64,000 nt of DNA from Chitinispirillales bacterium ANBcel5 (GTDB lineage Bacteria; Fibrobacterota; Chitinivibrionia; Chitinivibrionales; Chitinispirillaceae), in contig JARUKZ010000003.1 in the NCBI GenBank assembly GCA_029688955.1, forward strand, positions 146,529 through 210,528, read 5' to 3'. How positions within the stretch are numbered: position 1 is the stretch's first letter; every line of letters begins with the position of its first letter. Below the pieces are notes generated by a model. The model was given only the letters and a program-made list of their open reading frames with translations. It ran no database searches and had not been told where the DNA came from. A program made the translations under genes and the position numbers. This document shows positions 1-8,701 of the stretch, in pieces.

Positions 1-37
1 ATTCCATTATCACTTCAAACCTAGGGACCAAATTATA

Positions 38-50
38 GGGACGGACTGTT
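38..50 (-). repeat. Left copy of 13-bp inverted motif flanking the REP-type transposase
   Basis: The plus strand reads GGGACGGACTGTT here. Its exact reverse complement, AACAGTCCGTCCC, lies at 1814-1826 on the other side of the transposase gene. Related GTCCGTCCC cores sit at 1403-1412 and 1594-1602, and a further GGGGACGGACC at 34993-35003. The arrangement suggests the recognition or end sequence of the Y1 transposase, or REP-like elements seeded by it. Confidence 0.55.
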
Positions 51-260
51 TTATCACCTAATTCCCAAATTGGTAAACTTGCCTCGTTCATGAAAGTACC
101 CCAAATAGGTTTATTTCAATCATTCAAGTAAAAAGTTTCTGTTCCAATTAGATTAAAGGGATTTATAACCATAAGATATCAAAAATAGCAATTATGGCAA
201 AAATATTGCTTATTCGAAATTCAGCAATATAAAAGTACTTAACTGAAATGAGGACACCTC

Positions 261-1238
261 ATGCCACGCACACGACGCTTTGAAGAACCTGGTTCTCTTT
301 ATCACATAATGGCTCACTCAATAGAAGGTAAAGATATGTTTTGTGATGATTACGACAGATCCGAATTCCTTCTAAGGCTTGAAAAAGGGCTAAACAAAAC
401 TGGTTTTCAGTGCTACACCTGGACTCTTATGGATAATCATTACCATATGCTGATTAGAACAAACCATTTGAAATTGGAAAAACTGATGCGAGGCCTCAAC
501 GGAGGGTATGCACAGTATTATAACAAAAAATACAGTAGAACAGGGTATCTGTTTCAGGACAGATTCAAATCAGTTCTCTGTCAAGATCAGAACTATGCTG
601 CTAATCTGGTTAAATATATCAACTTAAACCCTCTTCGGGCTGGTAAAGTTACATCGATGGAAGAGCTGAAGGCTTACACATGGTGTGGGCACAGGTTTTT
701 GCTAGGAGAAAACTGTGCGATAGGGGAAAGGTTTCAAAGCCGGGCAGAATGTTTAGGTCGCTTCGGGAAAGAGGAGAAGGAAGCTGTTAGAAACTATATC
801 CAGTTTTTGCAAGAAAACTATGTGGAAGATGTTGCAGAAGAAGCAGGGATGCTTTCGGAAGTCGAAACACAAGAGGTTGAAAAGTCATGTAAGGGATGGC
901 CTACAGTTATAGGAGATGCGGATTTCATCAAGAGGGCAATGAAGCGATATCAAAGTGAAATGAACCTAAAGCATCGTAAAGCAGATTATCCAATTATACT
1001 GGAAAGTACAGCACAATGGGTGTGCAAAGTGCATCAACTGGAAAAGAATGAGTTAAAAAAACGTGGTTGGAATAATAACAGATCCAAAGCAAGAATCCGG
1101 TTTTGTTACCATTTAAATAAAAAGGAGCTTATCCCACCTTCAATCATCGCAAAATACCTTAAGATCACCATAAGTCCGGTAACAAGGATGATTGAAATTG
1201 GTGATATGTTGTTTAATGAAGAAAGAAATGTGCATTAA
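261..1238 (+). CDS. REP-associated tyrosine transposase (Y1/HUH, TnpA_REP-like)
   Basis: 325 aa. The N-terminal 150 residues carry the Y1 transposase signature: a start of the MPRTRRFEEPGSLYHI type, the metal-binding HUH motif in DNHYHMLI (about residues 58-65), and a tyrosine-rich helix (GYAQYYNKKYSRTGYLFQDRFKS, given as YAQYYNKKY then GYLFQDR) with the likely nucleophilic Tyr. YINLNPLRAG follows. The C-terminal half (about 200-320) is basic and ends in a helix-turn-helix-like stretch, possibly DNA-binding. Such single-copy transposases act on REP/palindromic sequences by single-strand transfer. The gene is intact and flanked by inverted GTCCGTCCC motifs. The start is the first ATG, with AGGAC upstream. 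It stands alone, with no TnpB partner nearby. Confidence 0.85.
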   Translation: MPRTRRFEEPGSLYHIMAHSIEGKDMFCDDYDRSEFLLRLEKGLNKTGFQCYTWTLMDNHYHMLIRTNHLKLEKLMRGLNGGYAQYYNKKYSRTGYLFQDRFKSVLCQDQNYAANLVKYINLNPLRAGKVTSMEELKAYTWCGHRFLLGENCAIGERFQSRAECLGRFGKEEKEAVRNYIQFLQENYVEDVAEEAGMLSEVETQEVEKSCKGWPTVIGDADFIKRAMKRYQSEMNLKHRKADYPIILESTAQWVCKVHQLEKNELKKRGWNNNRSKARIRFCYHLNKKELIPPSIIAKYLKITISPVTRMIEIGDMLFNEERNVH

Positions 1239-1965
1239 AAAGCTTTCGCTCAAAAAGTGATGATGCACGGTTAGGTTGAATAGATATTGAAGATTATTGA
1301 TCACCCCTCCTAGTTGTTTGACTTCAGTAGAAGTTGCAACCAATTATGCTTATCCTATCTTTGTACTTTGTGTGGACAACAATACTTATTAGATTTTTAA
1401 TAGTCCGTCCCCTAAAAGCCCATTCTTAACCGAAAGTGTAAGGCAAAAACCTAAACTCAGTCTAAGTTCAATCAACCAGAATTAACAAAAGATTATAACC
1501 ACAGTTTTCCATAGGCTTGTGTATGTGTAGGATACTGCTGCCAAGTTGGTTTCAAGCATGAGTGTGGTTAGGTAAGTTATTCAGAAATTAAAGGTCCGTC
1601 CCTTAAAAAAGTAATAAAAACTAAAAGCCGTGCTCAGTACTATCCCCTTATCGGCCACAATCACACAGCAAGGCAAAGAAAAACTTAACAACGCACTTAG
1701 CCTGGATTACAAACAAGCTAAGGAATCCAACCACGGCTTTTGAGAAAATCGACGGGTACAACTTTCTATTCAGTTACTTAGATTGTGGTTGGGTGTTTTA
1801 CTATTCAGATATTAACAGTCCGTCCCCACCAGAGCTCTCTAAAACCCTGAATCAAAACAAACTACCCCAACCCCTATCCCTAACCCACCTACACAAAAAA
1901 ACACCAACCCTTGCTTTATCACTCTTTTTCCCCTATATTATTATAGTATATATAGGGAATTAAAA
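1239..1965. other. Intergenic region with GTCCGTCCC motifs and a long-range inverted repeat
   Basis: No gene seen. Motif copies lie at 1403-1412, 1594-1602 and 1814-1827. Between the last two, AAAAGCCGTG (1623-1632) is mirrored by CACGGCTTTT (1732-1741), a 10-bp inverted repeat enclosing about 100 bp. This could be a small non-autonomous element mobilised by the neighbouring transposase, or a structured RNA. Neither is proven. Confidence 0.4.
1814..1827 (+). repeat. Right copy of 13-bp inverted motif flanking the transposase
   Basis: AACAGTCCGTCCC at 1814-1826 is the exact inverse of 38-50. Together the two copies delimit about 1.8 kb containing the Y1 transposase. Confidence 0.55.
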
Positions 1966-1980
1966 ATGAAGGTGAGCGCC

Positions 1981-4467
1981 ATGAAAAAATCCAATACTGT
2001 AGTAAAAGGAATAACTTTTCTGCTACTATGCAATTTAAGCGCTTTTGCTGGGCGGTTCAGCGGTACTGTCGTAGATTCTGAAACACAAAAGCCCATTCCC
2101 GGTGCACTTGTCTCCATAGGGCATACTCAGACCAGAACCACCAGCGATTCTGCCGGATACTTCTCCTTCTCTACCTCGGCTACTTCAGCAAGAACGGTTC
2201 AGGCACAACAAAATAGGAGTATGAGAGTCGCCTGGTACGGGGGACGGAGAGTCTTTGATTTCTCCAACGCACCTCAAATTACATCCTATGAGCTTTTTAA
2301 TCTTAGTGGAAGATTAGTTCATAGAAAAGAACTGAGCGACAGCAGGGTCGTTTCTCCTCCAAATCTTGCAGGAAACATTTACATCATTAGACTTATAAAC
2401 AGTGATATGCAATCCAAAGCATTCAAATGGACTCCCTTTTCCAATCGCTCCTCCTTCACACTACCTGCTGTGAAGGATAAAGAGATCGCTTCAACAGCAC
2501 AGGCCGAAGGGCCTTTTCATCTTATATTTAGTCACGATGATTACTATGTGGTGAATCTGACTTTCCCCCGGGCTGCAGAAGGCGTTCGTATATCTATGCC
2601 TCCCGATCCAAGGAGTTTTGTTTTTAATGAAAAGGAGGTAAGGACCTATCGTTTCACAGTAAATGAGCAGGATTCACTCTATATGGAGGAAAATGCCTTA
2701 CTTCAAAACTACGTTCCTGCCAATCTTCAATTTGAAGATCAGGACTGGGGTCAGGTAGGGCTTAGGTATAAAGGATCGATTGGGTATTCTTTACCGAATT
2801 GTTTTGATCCCGACAGAAGCAGTAATCTTCATAAATCAGTGTGTCATAAAATCTCTCTTAAAATCAAATTTGATCAGTATAACAGAGATAAGCGTTTTTA
2901 CGATATGAGACGTTTGAATCTTCATGCCCTCTCTGCAGATCCAACGAAGATGCATGATATTCTGTCCTATGGACTCTTCAGAGATATGGGAGTTTTGGGT
3001 CCTCGGGTATCCTATGTTAAAATTTATATCAATGATAATTTTGAAGGATTGTTTTTGGCAGTAGAAGAAGTGGATGGGAGATTTGCCGCATCCCGCTGGC
3101 CCTCAAACAGTAACGGGAATATGTATAAAGAGGTATGGCCAACTACCGACAATCCTAACCACTATATCGATGCGCTCCGTTCAAATAGAAGTGAGCCTGA
3201 CCCAAATGTGCAGCCGATGATCGATCTGTACCATGCCATTGAAGCTTCAACAGAAGAAACATTCGCGGAGAATGTAGGTAAATACCTTAATTTTAACCAT
3301 CTGCTACGCTATATTGCTGTAGATAGAGCTATTAATGACTGGGATGGCATTATGGGCTGGTATGCAGACCAAAACCTTCGTTGGTATGGTAATCATAACT
3401 TTTACTTCTATCAGGAGGAAGTGGAGGGAGGTAAAATTTGGCTTGTCCCCTGGGATAAAGATCAGACCTTTAGACGCAGCGATCCGTTTATAGAAGATGC
3501 CGGTGTGCCGGATTGGAATGAAGCACCACCAACCTGTTCTGAAGCAATGCCGGTGTGGGGTGGTGGAGGTTGGGTACTTCCACCAAACTGTGATCCTTTG
3601 ACCCGTATGCTGGCATCGGTTTTCTGGGATGACTTTGTAAAAATAGGTCACGATTTTTTGCATGATCTCTTTTCTGCAGAACGGATGATTGGAAAAATTG
3701 ATACCTATGCTCAAACTATTGATGATATCATAAGAGAGGACCCCGTCGTAGATCACTCAAGCTGGGTTTCTAATGTCAATAGTCTTAAAACAACCATTCA
3801 TATTCTGAGAACAAAATTTGAAAATCATCTCACCGGGTACAAGCCTGTTATTGACACGACAGATTACCAGAATCCTTTCCCTGGTACATCAGGTCACCTT
3901 CAGCTCGACCATTTGAACAATTTTGAATTCACGGTGGATCCAAATATAAGGTGGGCCTATTCATATGAATCCAGGAACTCTTTTACCGAAATTTCTCATA
4001 ATACAGTGAACCCCATATCCGGTGATGCTGATTTTAAACTGTCATTTGAACTACATCCCAGTGGCCACGACAGCCCATGGAGTGAATGGTGCGGGGCAGG
4101 TTTAAACTTTGAAGAGGAGGCAAACCTGAGTGATGTTAAAGAAATTCATCTCAGTATAAGGTCAGACAGGCAGCGTTCATTGAGAATTTCAGTTAACAGC
4201 AGCGAGAGAGAAAGGCTTGGAGCTAAAGAAGACTATGGATGGGATGCAACTGTTAACAACCAAACCCGGACAATCATACTTCAAATGAATGAGATAGATT
4301 ATCCTTCGTGGGGAGACCCCAATAACCCCGATATTGTCAATGAAGTGATTTCGACGGCCAATGCCTTAGCGTTCTCCCCGGGTGCTCAGTTTGATGCAGC
4401 CGGCGAACTTTCCCGAAATCCTGATATAGGGTATCTTCAGGTTGATAATATTCGCTTTGTTAAATAG
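1981..4467 (+). CDS. Secreted CotH family protein with regulatory-like and sorting-like N-terminal modules
   Basis: Signal peptide MKKSNTVVKG...LSAFA, cleaved before GRF. A carboxypeptidase regulatory-like domain follows (GTVVDSETQKPIPGALVSIG, about 27-60). Next is a module resembling a T9SS/Fibrobacter sorting domain (YELFNLSGRLVH...GNIYIIRLI, about 90-150), unusual here because such modules normally sit at the C-terminus. The CotH core spans about 250-560, with RRLNLHALSADPTKMHD, YINDNFEGLFLAVEEVDG and LVPWDKDQTF, as in CotH atypical kinases and CotH modules of cellulolytic bacteria. The last 170 residues resemble a CBM11-like beta-sandwich (LQVDNIRF ending). Role inferred: cell-surface or extracellular protein tied to polysaccharide use. 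ATG 1981 is preferred (AAGGTG upstream, best signal peptide); ATG 1966 is in frame. The gene is monocistronic. Confidence 0.8.
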   Translation: MKKSNTVVKGITFLLLCNLSAFAGRFSGTVVDSETQKPIPGALVSIGHTQTRTTSDSAGYFSFSTSATSARTVQAQQNRSMRVAWYGGRRVFDFSNAPQITSYELFNLSGRLVHRKELSDSRVVSPPNLAGNIYIIRLINSDMQSKAFKWTPFSNRSSFTLPAVKDKEIASTAQAEGPFHLIFSHDDYYVVNLTFPRAAEGVRISMPPDPRSFVFNEKEVRTYRFTVNEQDSLYMEENALLQNYVPANLQFEDQDWGQVGLRYKGSIGYSLPNCFDPDRSSNLHKSVCHKISLKIKFDQYNRDKRFYDMRRLNLHALSADPTKMHDILSYGLFRDMGVLGPRVSYVKIYINDNFEGLFLAVEEVDGRFAASRWPSNSNGNMYKEVWPTTDNPNHYIDALRSNRSEPDPNVQPMIDLYHAIEASTEETFAENVGKYLNFNHLLRYIAVDRAINDWDGIMGWYADQNLRWYGNHNFYFYQEEVEGGKIWLVPWDKDQTFRRSDPFIEDAGVPDWNEAPPTCSEAMPVWGGGGWVLPPNCDPLTRMLASVFWDDFVKIGHDFLHDLFSAERMIGKIDTYAQTIDDIIREDPVVDHSSWVSNVNSLKTTIHILRTKFENHLTGYKPVIDTTDYQNPFPGTSGHLQLDHLNNFEFTVDPNIRWAYSYESRNSFTEISHNTVNPISGDADFKLSFELHPSGHDSPWSEWCGAGLNFEEEANLSDVKEIHLSIRSDRQRSLRISVNSSERERLGAKEDYGWDATVNNQTRTIILQMNEIDYPSWGDPNNPDIVNEVISTANALAFSPGAQFDAAGELSRNPDIGYLQVDNIRFVK

Positions 4468-4583
4468 AGTTCAGTGATAATGCAGGTGAACAGAGAGAAA
4501 CTACTGTCTCGGTCTGTTTCCTGCATTTATCTGTGATGGTACTGTATACTACCTCTTTAAGTTTGAAGCGCCAGCTTTTTACC

Positions 4584-5000
4584 CTAATCTCCGACAACCT
4601 GCACGTACACTTTTCTGTTTCTGGGTCTGTTATCATGGTCTATCACCACAATCTGCTGCCAGGTTCCCAGTGTCATCTCTCCATCAACGAGTGGTACCGA
4701 AATGCCGGGTCCCATAAGGGTGGCTCTCATATGAGAAAACCCATTATCGTCTCCCCAGGTCTGAGAGTGATGAGAATGCATTGAGCTTGATGCAAGGAAC
4801 TCAAGCCGTTCCTTAATATCCTGAACAAGTGCAGGTTCATATTCCATAGTTGAAACCGAAGCAGTGGAGCCTACGGCAAATACAGCTACAATACCATTTT
4901 TTATTCCGGAATCCTCTACGACCTGCTCTACTTCACTACTAAGATCATGAATATCAGAAAAACCCTTGGAATTAAATTCAATGGACTTGCCATATACCAT
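4584..5000 (-). CDS. yjbQ: YjbQ/UPF0047 family protein (secondary thiamine-phosphate synthase-like)
   Basis: 138 aa, the full family length. It shows the hallmark blocks GSTASVSTMEYEP, HSHHSQTWGDDNG (His-rich, metal or phosphate binding), HMRATLMGPGISVP and GEMTLGTWQQIVVIDHDNRPR. The family forms small trimeric proteins. Some members have weak thiamine phosphate synthase activity, but the physiological role is unclear. AGGAGG lies 7 bases before the ATG. It is the last minus-strand gene of this block, separated from the acyl-CoA dehydrogenase by about 140 bp and probably transcribed on its own. Confidence 0.88.
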   Translation of the reverse strand: MVYGKSIEFNSKGFSDIHDLSSEVEQVVEDSGIKNGIVAVFAVGSTASVSTMEYEPALVQDIKERLEFLASSSMHSHHSQTWGDDNGFSHMRATLMGPGISVPLVDGEMTLGTWQQIVVIDHDNRPRNRKVYVQVVGD

Positions 5001-5138
5001 TTGCAGACCTCCTGATACTGTATATTAAATGCTTGTGAGGGATTATTTATGAGAGAGATGCTTTTACACTAGTATAATAAAAAAAAGGAAAGCAGTTGTG
5101 AAACTACCTCCCTACTTAAAACTACAGATCCATTACTT

Positions 5139-6290
5139 TTAGGATGCCGCTTCCTTAATGAGCTGCAGAGCAATCTCATTTCTCTGAATCTGGTTTGTAC
5201 CTTCATAGATTTGAGTGATTTTTGCATCACGCATTCTCTTTTCCATCGGGTACTCTTTCATATATCCGTAACCACCCATAACCTGAAGAGCATCAACCGT
5301 TACCTTCATAGCTACATCAGAGCAGTAAAGCTTTGACATTGCCGAGTCTTTGGCGAATTTCTTTTCACCGGCATCAATTGTGCGTGCGGTAGCATAGAGA
5401 AGAGCACGTGCAGCCTCGACTTCAGTAGCCATATCAGCAAGCATATGCTGAATTGCCTGAAACGATGAGATAGCTTCACCAAACTGTACGCGCTCCCTTG
5501 AGTATTTCACCGCATCATCAAGTGCACCTGCTGCAATACCCAGTGCCTGTGACCCTACACCGGGCCTTGAATAGTTAAGTGTATTGATTGCCACGATAGA
5601 ACCCATACCTTCACGTCCAAGAATAGCACTTTTAGGAATGCGGCAATCCTGAAAGACAAGCTCTGTTGTGCTTGATGCTCTGATACCCATTTTATCTTCA
5701 TGCTTACCAAAAGTGAAACCAGGTGTTCCTTTTTCCACTATGAAGCATGAAATACCACGTGCTCCTTTTTCAGGATTAGTTTTAGCAAAAACGGTATACA
5801 CCTGAGCATTTTCGCCATTAGTAATCCACTGTTTTGTACCATTTAGTACGTAATGATCACCATCAAGCACCGCAGTGGTACGCATTCCCAGAGCATCACT
5901 ACCAGCATTGGCTTCAGTAAGACCGAAAGCTGCTATAGACTTACCCGCTGCAATATCGGGAAGATACTTTTGTTTCTGCTCTTCGCTTGCATGAAGAAGA
6001 ATGGGAAAAGTACCAAGAGCAGTTGCTGCCATTGCCAAAGAAATTCCCCCATCTATCTTTGAGAGCTCTTCAACCGCAAGACAGAGTTCAAAAACACCTC
6101 CACCGAAACCACCATACTGCTCCGGAATATAAAGGCCGCACATATCAGCTTCTGAAAGCGCCTCTACTACATCCCAGGGGAAAATACCTTCGTGGTCGTA
6201 CTTTTCCCTGACCGGTAATATCTTTTTAAGAGCAATTTCCCTTGCGGTTTCAACAATCATGTTCTGCTCTTCACTAAGAAAGTAATTCAT
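5139..6290 (-). CDS. Acyl-CoA dehydrogenase (short/medium-chain, butyryl-CoA dehydrogenase-like)
   Basis: 383 aa from the preferred start. FAD enzyme that oxidises acyl-CoA to trans-2-enoyl-CoA, passing electrons to ETF, in fatty-acid or butyrate metabolism. Family blocks present: GLTEANAGSDA, NGTKQWITNG, MGIRASSTTEL, SRPGVGSQALGIA, FQAIQHMLADM, QVMGGYGYMKEYPMEKRMRDAKITQ (shown in part) and the catalytic Glu in QIYEGTNQIQ (about residue 363). ATG 6290 is preferred over 6299 because AAAGGAG sits 9 bases before it and directly abuts 6299. Its 5' end overlaps the rnc stop by 17 nt, so it is probably co-transcribed with the fab-rnc operon. No etfAB lies in the window. Confidence 0.9.
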   Translation of the reverse strand: MNYFLSEEQNMIVETAREIALKKILPVREKYDHEGIFPWDVVEALSEADMCGLYIPEQYGGFGGGVFELCLAVEELSKIDGGISLAMAATALGTFPILLHASEEQKQKYLPDIAAGKSIAAFGLTEANAGSDALGMRTTAVLDGDHYVLNGTKQWITNGENAQVYTVFAKTNPEKGARGISCFIVEKGTPGFTFGKHEDKMGIRASSTTELVFQDCRIPKSAILGREGMGSIVAINTLNYSRPGVGSQALGIAAGALDDAVKYSRERVQFGEAISSFQAIQHMLADMATEVEAARALLYATARTIDAGEKKFAKDSAMSKLYCSDVAMKVTVDALQVMGGYGYMKEYPMEKRMRDAKITQIYEGTNQIQRNEIALQLIKEAAS

Positions 6291-7077
6291 TCTTTCCATC
6301 TCCTTTGATACGGGAATTTATCAGGTCTTTGTTATAATTTACAATTGCAGATTGTGCTGCGTTCTGCTGAGCAACTTTTTTATTGGTCCCTTGTCCCTCG
6401 CCCATTGGAACACCTGCAATATCAATACGTACTTTGAACTGCTTTGCATGATCTGGTCCGGTTGCATCGATGGTGACATAACGGGGTATGCCAAAGCCGT
6501 CTCTTTGAGCCAACTCAAGGATTCTGCTTTTGTAGTTTATGTTACTCTCATCTTTAAGAAAATCATTTATTCGGTTAAACAAATGCCTGGTTAGAAAACT
6601 TCTTGAAGCATCTAATCCATTATCAAGATAAATGGCTCCAAGCAGTGCTTCAAATGCATTGGAGAGAATAGAAGCTCTGCTTCTGCCCCCGGATTTCTCC
6701 TCAGAAATACCTAGTATAAGATATGAACCCAAATTGATAGACAGGGCAACCTCACCCAGAATCTTTCTACTGACTACAAGGGATTTGATCTTGGATAATT
6801 GTCCTTCACTTTTTTCAGGGTGTGAAAGATACAAATGTTCTGTTATAAGACAGTTTAATACCGCATCCCCAAGAAATTCCAGCCGCTCGTTTGATAGTAA
6901 CCCTTTTGTGTCATCGGGTGATATTGAGGATTTATGAGTCAGGGCCTGAGTTAAAAGGGTCTGGGTTCGAAACCTGTAGCCTATATGTTTTTGTAGCTTG
7001 TCAAGAGAACCAGTGCGATTGGTTCTCTTGACACGTAGCCTTCTGAAGAGATCAGTTATTGGCCTCAGAGGAGTCAT
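6274..7077 (-). CDS. rnc: Ribonuclease III
   Basis: About 267 aa. Cleaves double-stranded RNA in rRNA processing and antisense control. The RNase III domain carries the signature NERLEFLGDAVL, with metal-binding Glu/Asp, and the second acidic cluster NAFEALLGAIYLD. A C-terminal dsRNA-binding domain follows (YKSRILELAQRDG...GVPMGEGQGTNKKVAQQNAA). ATG 7077 is preferred; an upstream TTG at 7119 gives 14 more residues but has no ribosome binding site. The gene overlaps the 3' end of fabF by 26 nt and its own 3' end overlaps the acyl-CoA dehydrogenase. This is the common acpP-fabF-rnc order. Confidence 0.93.
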   Translation of the reverse strand: MTPLRPITDLFRRLRVKRTNRTGSLDKLQKHIGYRFRTQTLLTQALTHKSSISPDDTKGLLSNERLEFLGDAVLNCLITEHLYLSHPEKSEGQLSKIKSLVVSRKILGEVALSINLGSYLILGISEEKSGGRSRASILSNAFEALLGAIYLDNGLDASRSFLTRHLFNRINDFLKDESNINYKSRILELAQRDGFGIPRYVTIDATGPDHAKQFKVRIDIAGVPMGEGQGTNKKVAQQNAAQSAIVNYNKDLINSRIKGDGKNELLS

Positions 7078-8308
7078 ATCTACCGATAAGTAGTGATGCG
7101 TTATGGCCTCCGAAACCAAAGGAGTTACTCATTGCGTATGTTATTTCCTTTTTGGCAGCCGTATTAGGAGTATAGTTGAGGTCACACTCGGGATCAGGGT
7201 CCTCATAGTTTATGGTTGGAGGAACAACACCATCCCGGATTGCAAGCACAGAAGCAATAAACTCTATTCCACCGGAAGCACCTAAAAGGTGTCCTGTCAT
7301 CGATTTAGTGGAACTGATATTAAGTTTTGAAGCATGTTCACCAAACACCTTTTTAATCGCGATAGACTCGTATTTATCGTTTAAAGGTGTGGATGTACCA
7401 TGAGCGTTAATATAGTCGACCTTTGATGGTTCGACATTAGCACTTTTTAGGGCCATCTTTATTGCACTCTGAGCACCAACACCATCAGGTGCAGGGTGAG
7501 AGAGATGGTAAGCATCACCTGTAGCTCCATACCCTACAAGTTCTGCGTAAATTTTTGCACCCCTTGCCTTAGCATGTTCCAGACTTTCAAGAACAATAAT
7601 TCCTGAACCCTCTCCCATCACAAATCCATCACGTTTTGAATCGAAAGGGCAACTTGCTTTCTGCGGTTCATCATTTCTGGTGGACATGGCTTTCATGGAG
7701 CAGAAACCGGCAAAAGATATAGGCGTGATACCAGCCTCACTTCCACCCGTTACCGCAACATCCATCATACCACTTTTTATTGCCATCCATGCGTCCCCAA
7801 TGGAGTGTCCTGCAGAAGCACATGCACTTACAACCGCGTAATTAGGACCTTTTAACCCGTAGGCCATTGAAACACGGCCAGCCGGCATATCGGTTATCAT
7901 CATGGGTACTAAAAATGGCGATACACGTCCGGGCCCCCGGGAAAGCATCTTAGCGTGCTCATTTTCAAGAGTACGCAGGCCTCCGATTCCAGATCCCACG
8001 ATTACTCCTGCACGATCCCGATCAATAGCATCTAAGTCCAGACCAGAATCCTGCAGTGCCATCCTGGCTGCAGCCAGTGCAAGAAGGATTACTCTGTCTG
8101 TTCTTTTAACCTCTTTAAGATCAACATAGTGACTAAAATCAATCTCTTTAACCTCTCCAGCTATTCTGCATGTATACTTAGAGGCGTCAAAGAGAGTGAC
8201 ATCGCCTAAACCCGACTTTCCAGCACACAACGCACTCCAGAAAGTCTCAATGTTATTTCCCACCGGACTTGTGACTCCAAGCCCTGTAACAACTACTCTT
8301 TTGGACAT
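7052..8308 (-). CDS. fabF: 3-oxoacyl-ACP synthase II (FabF)
   Basis: 418 aa. Condenses malonyl-ACP with acyl-ACP during fatty-acid elongation in the cytoplasm. The Cys-His-His triad is complete and falls at E. coli numbering: C163 in VVSACASAGHS, H303 in NAHGTSTPLND, H340 in STKSMTGHLLGASGG. The C-terminal GFGGHNASLLIGR is typical. It follows acpP after about 97 bp that contain a hairpin at 8344-8385, which may tune expression of fabF relative to acpP. Confidence 0.97.
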   Translation of the reverse strand: MSKRVVVTGLGVTSPVGNNIETFWSALCAGKSGLGDVTLFDASKYTCRIAGEVKEIDFSHYVDLKEVKRTDRVILLALAAARMALQDSGLDLDAIDRDRAGVIVGSGIGGLRTLENEHAKMLSRGPGRVSPFLVPMMITDMPAGRVSMAYGLKGPNYAVVSACASAGHSIGDAWMAIKSGMMDVAVTGGSEAGITPISFAGFCSMKAMSTRNDEPQKASCPFDSKRDGFVMGEGSGIIVLESLEHAKARGAKIYAELVGYGATGDAYHLSHPAPDGVGAQSAIKMALKSANVEPSKVDYINAHGTSTPLNDKYESIAIKKVFGEHASKLNISSTKSMTGHLLGASGGIEFIASVLAIRDGVVPPTINYEDPDPECDLNYTPNTAAKKEITYAMSNSFGFGGHNASLLIGRYDSSEANN

Positions 8309-8343
8309 GAAAGATATTCCTTGATGCAGGTCTAAAAACTAAA

Positions 8344-8385
8344 GGGTTCTTTTGCTCCCGAATACTATCCGGTGGCAAAAGACCC
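8344..8385 (-). terminator. Hairpin between acpP and fabF (attenuator or leaky terminator)
   Basis: On the minus strand GGGTCTTTTGC (8385-8375) pairs with GCAAAAGAACCC (8355-8344), one bulge. TTTAGTTTTT follows. Position directly after acpP suggests partial termination or mRNA 3'-end protection, giving more acpP than fabF. Direction and function are inferred. Confidence 0.55.
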
Positions 8386-8405
8386 TGTGAGTTTCTATTA
8401 ATAAT

Positions 8406-8639
8406 TTAAACTTTACTCTGCAGGTATTCCATGGCATCTTTAACAGTGCGCATCTTCTCAGCATCGTCATCAGGTATATTGAGATCAAAGGCATCTTCAA
8501 AAGCCATGATCAGCTCTACCTGATCAAGAGAGTCTGCACCAAGATCATCAACAAAGGAAGCCTGTGGATTGATTTTTTCCTCACTTACCCCAAGCTTATC
8601 AGCAATGATCCCTTTAATTTTTGATTCCATCTCGCTCAC
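8406..8639 (-). CDS. acpP: Acyl carrier protein
   Basis: 77 aa, the normal length. Carries growing acyl chains on 4'-phosphopantetheine attached to Ser37 in the [12 protein letters not shown] motif. Acidic throughout, with [15 protein letters not shown] at the end of helix III, as expected. The start is GTG at 8639, supported by AAAGGAG 6 bases upstream; the next in-frame ATG (residue 4) would lie too far from it. Located between fabG and fabF in the fatty-acid operon. Confidence 0.97.
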   Translation of the reverse strand: MSEMESKIKGIIADKLGVSEEKINPQASFVDDLGADSLDQVELIMAFEDAFDLNIPDDDAEKMRTVKDAMEYLQSKV

Positions 8640-8701
8640 AACCTACTCCTTTCAAAAGTGATTATGGTCTGAATTAATTATATAAAATGGTATATACCAC
8701 G

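Noticed and set aside
3304..3756. 150-codon minus-strand ORF
   Set aside because: Antisense to the CotH core; no ribosome binding site.
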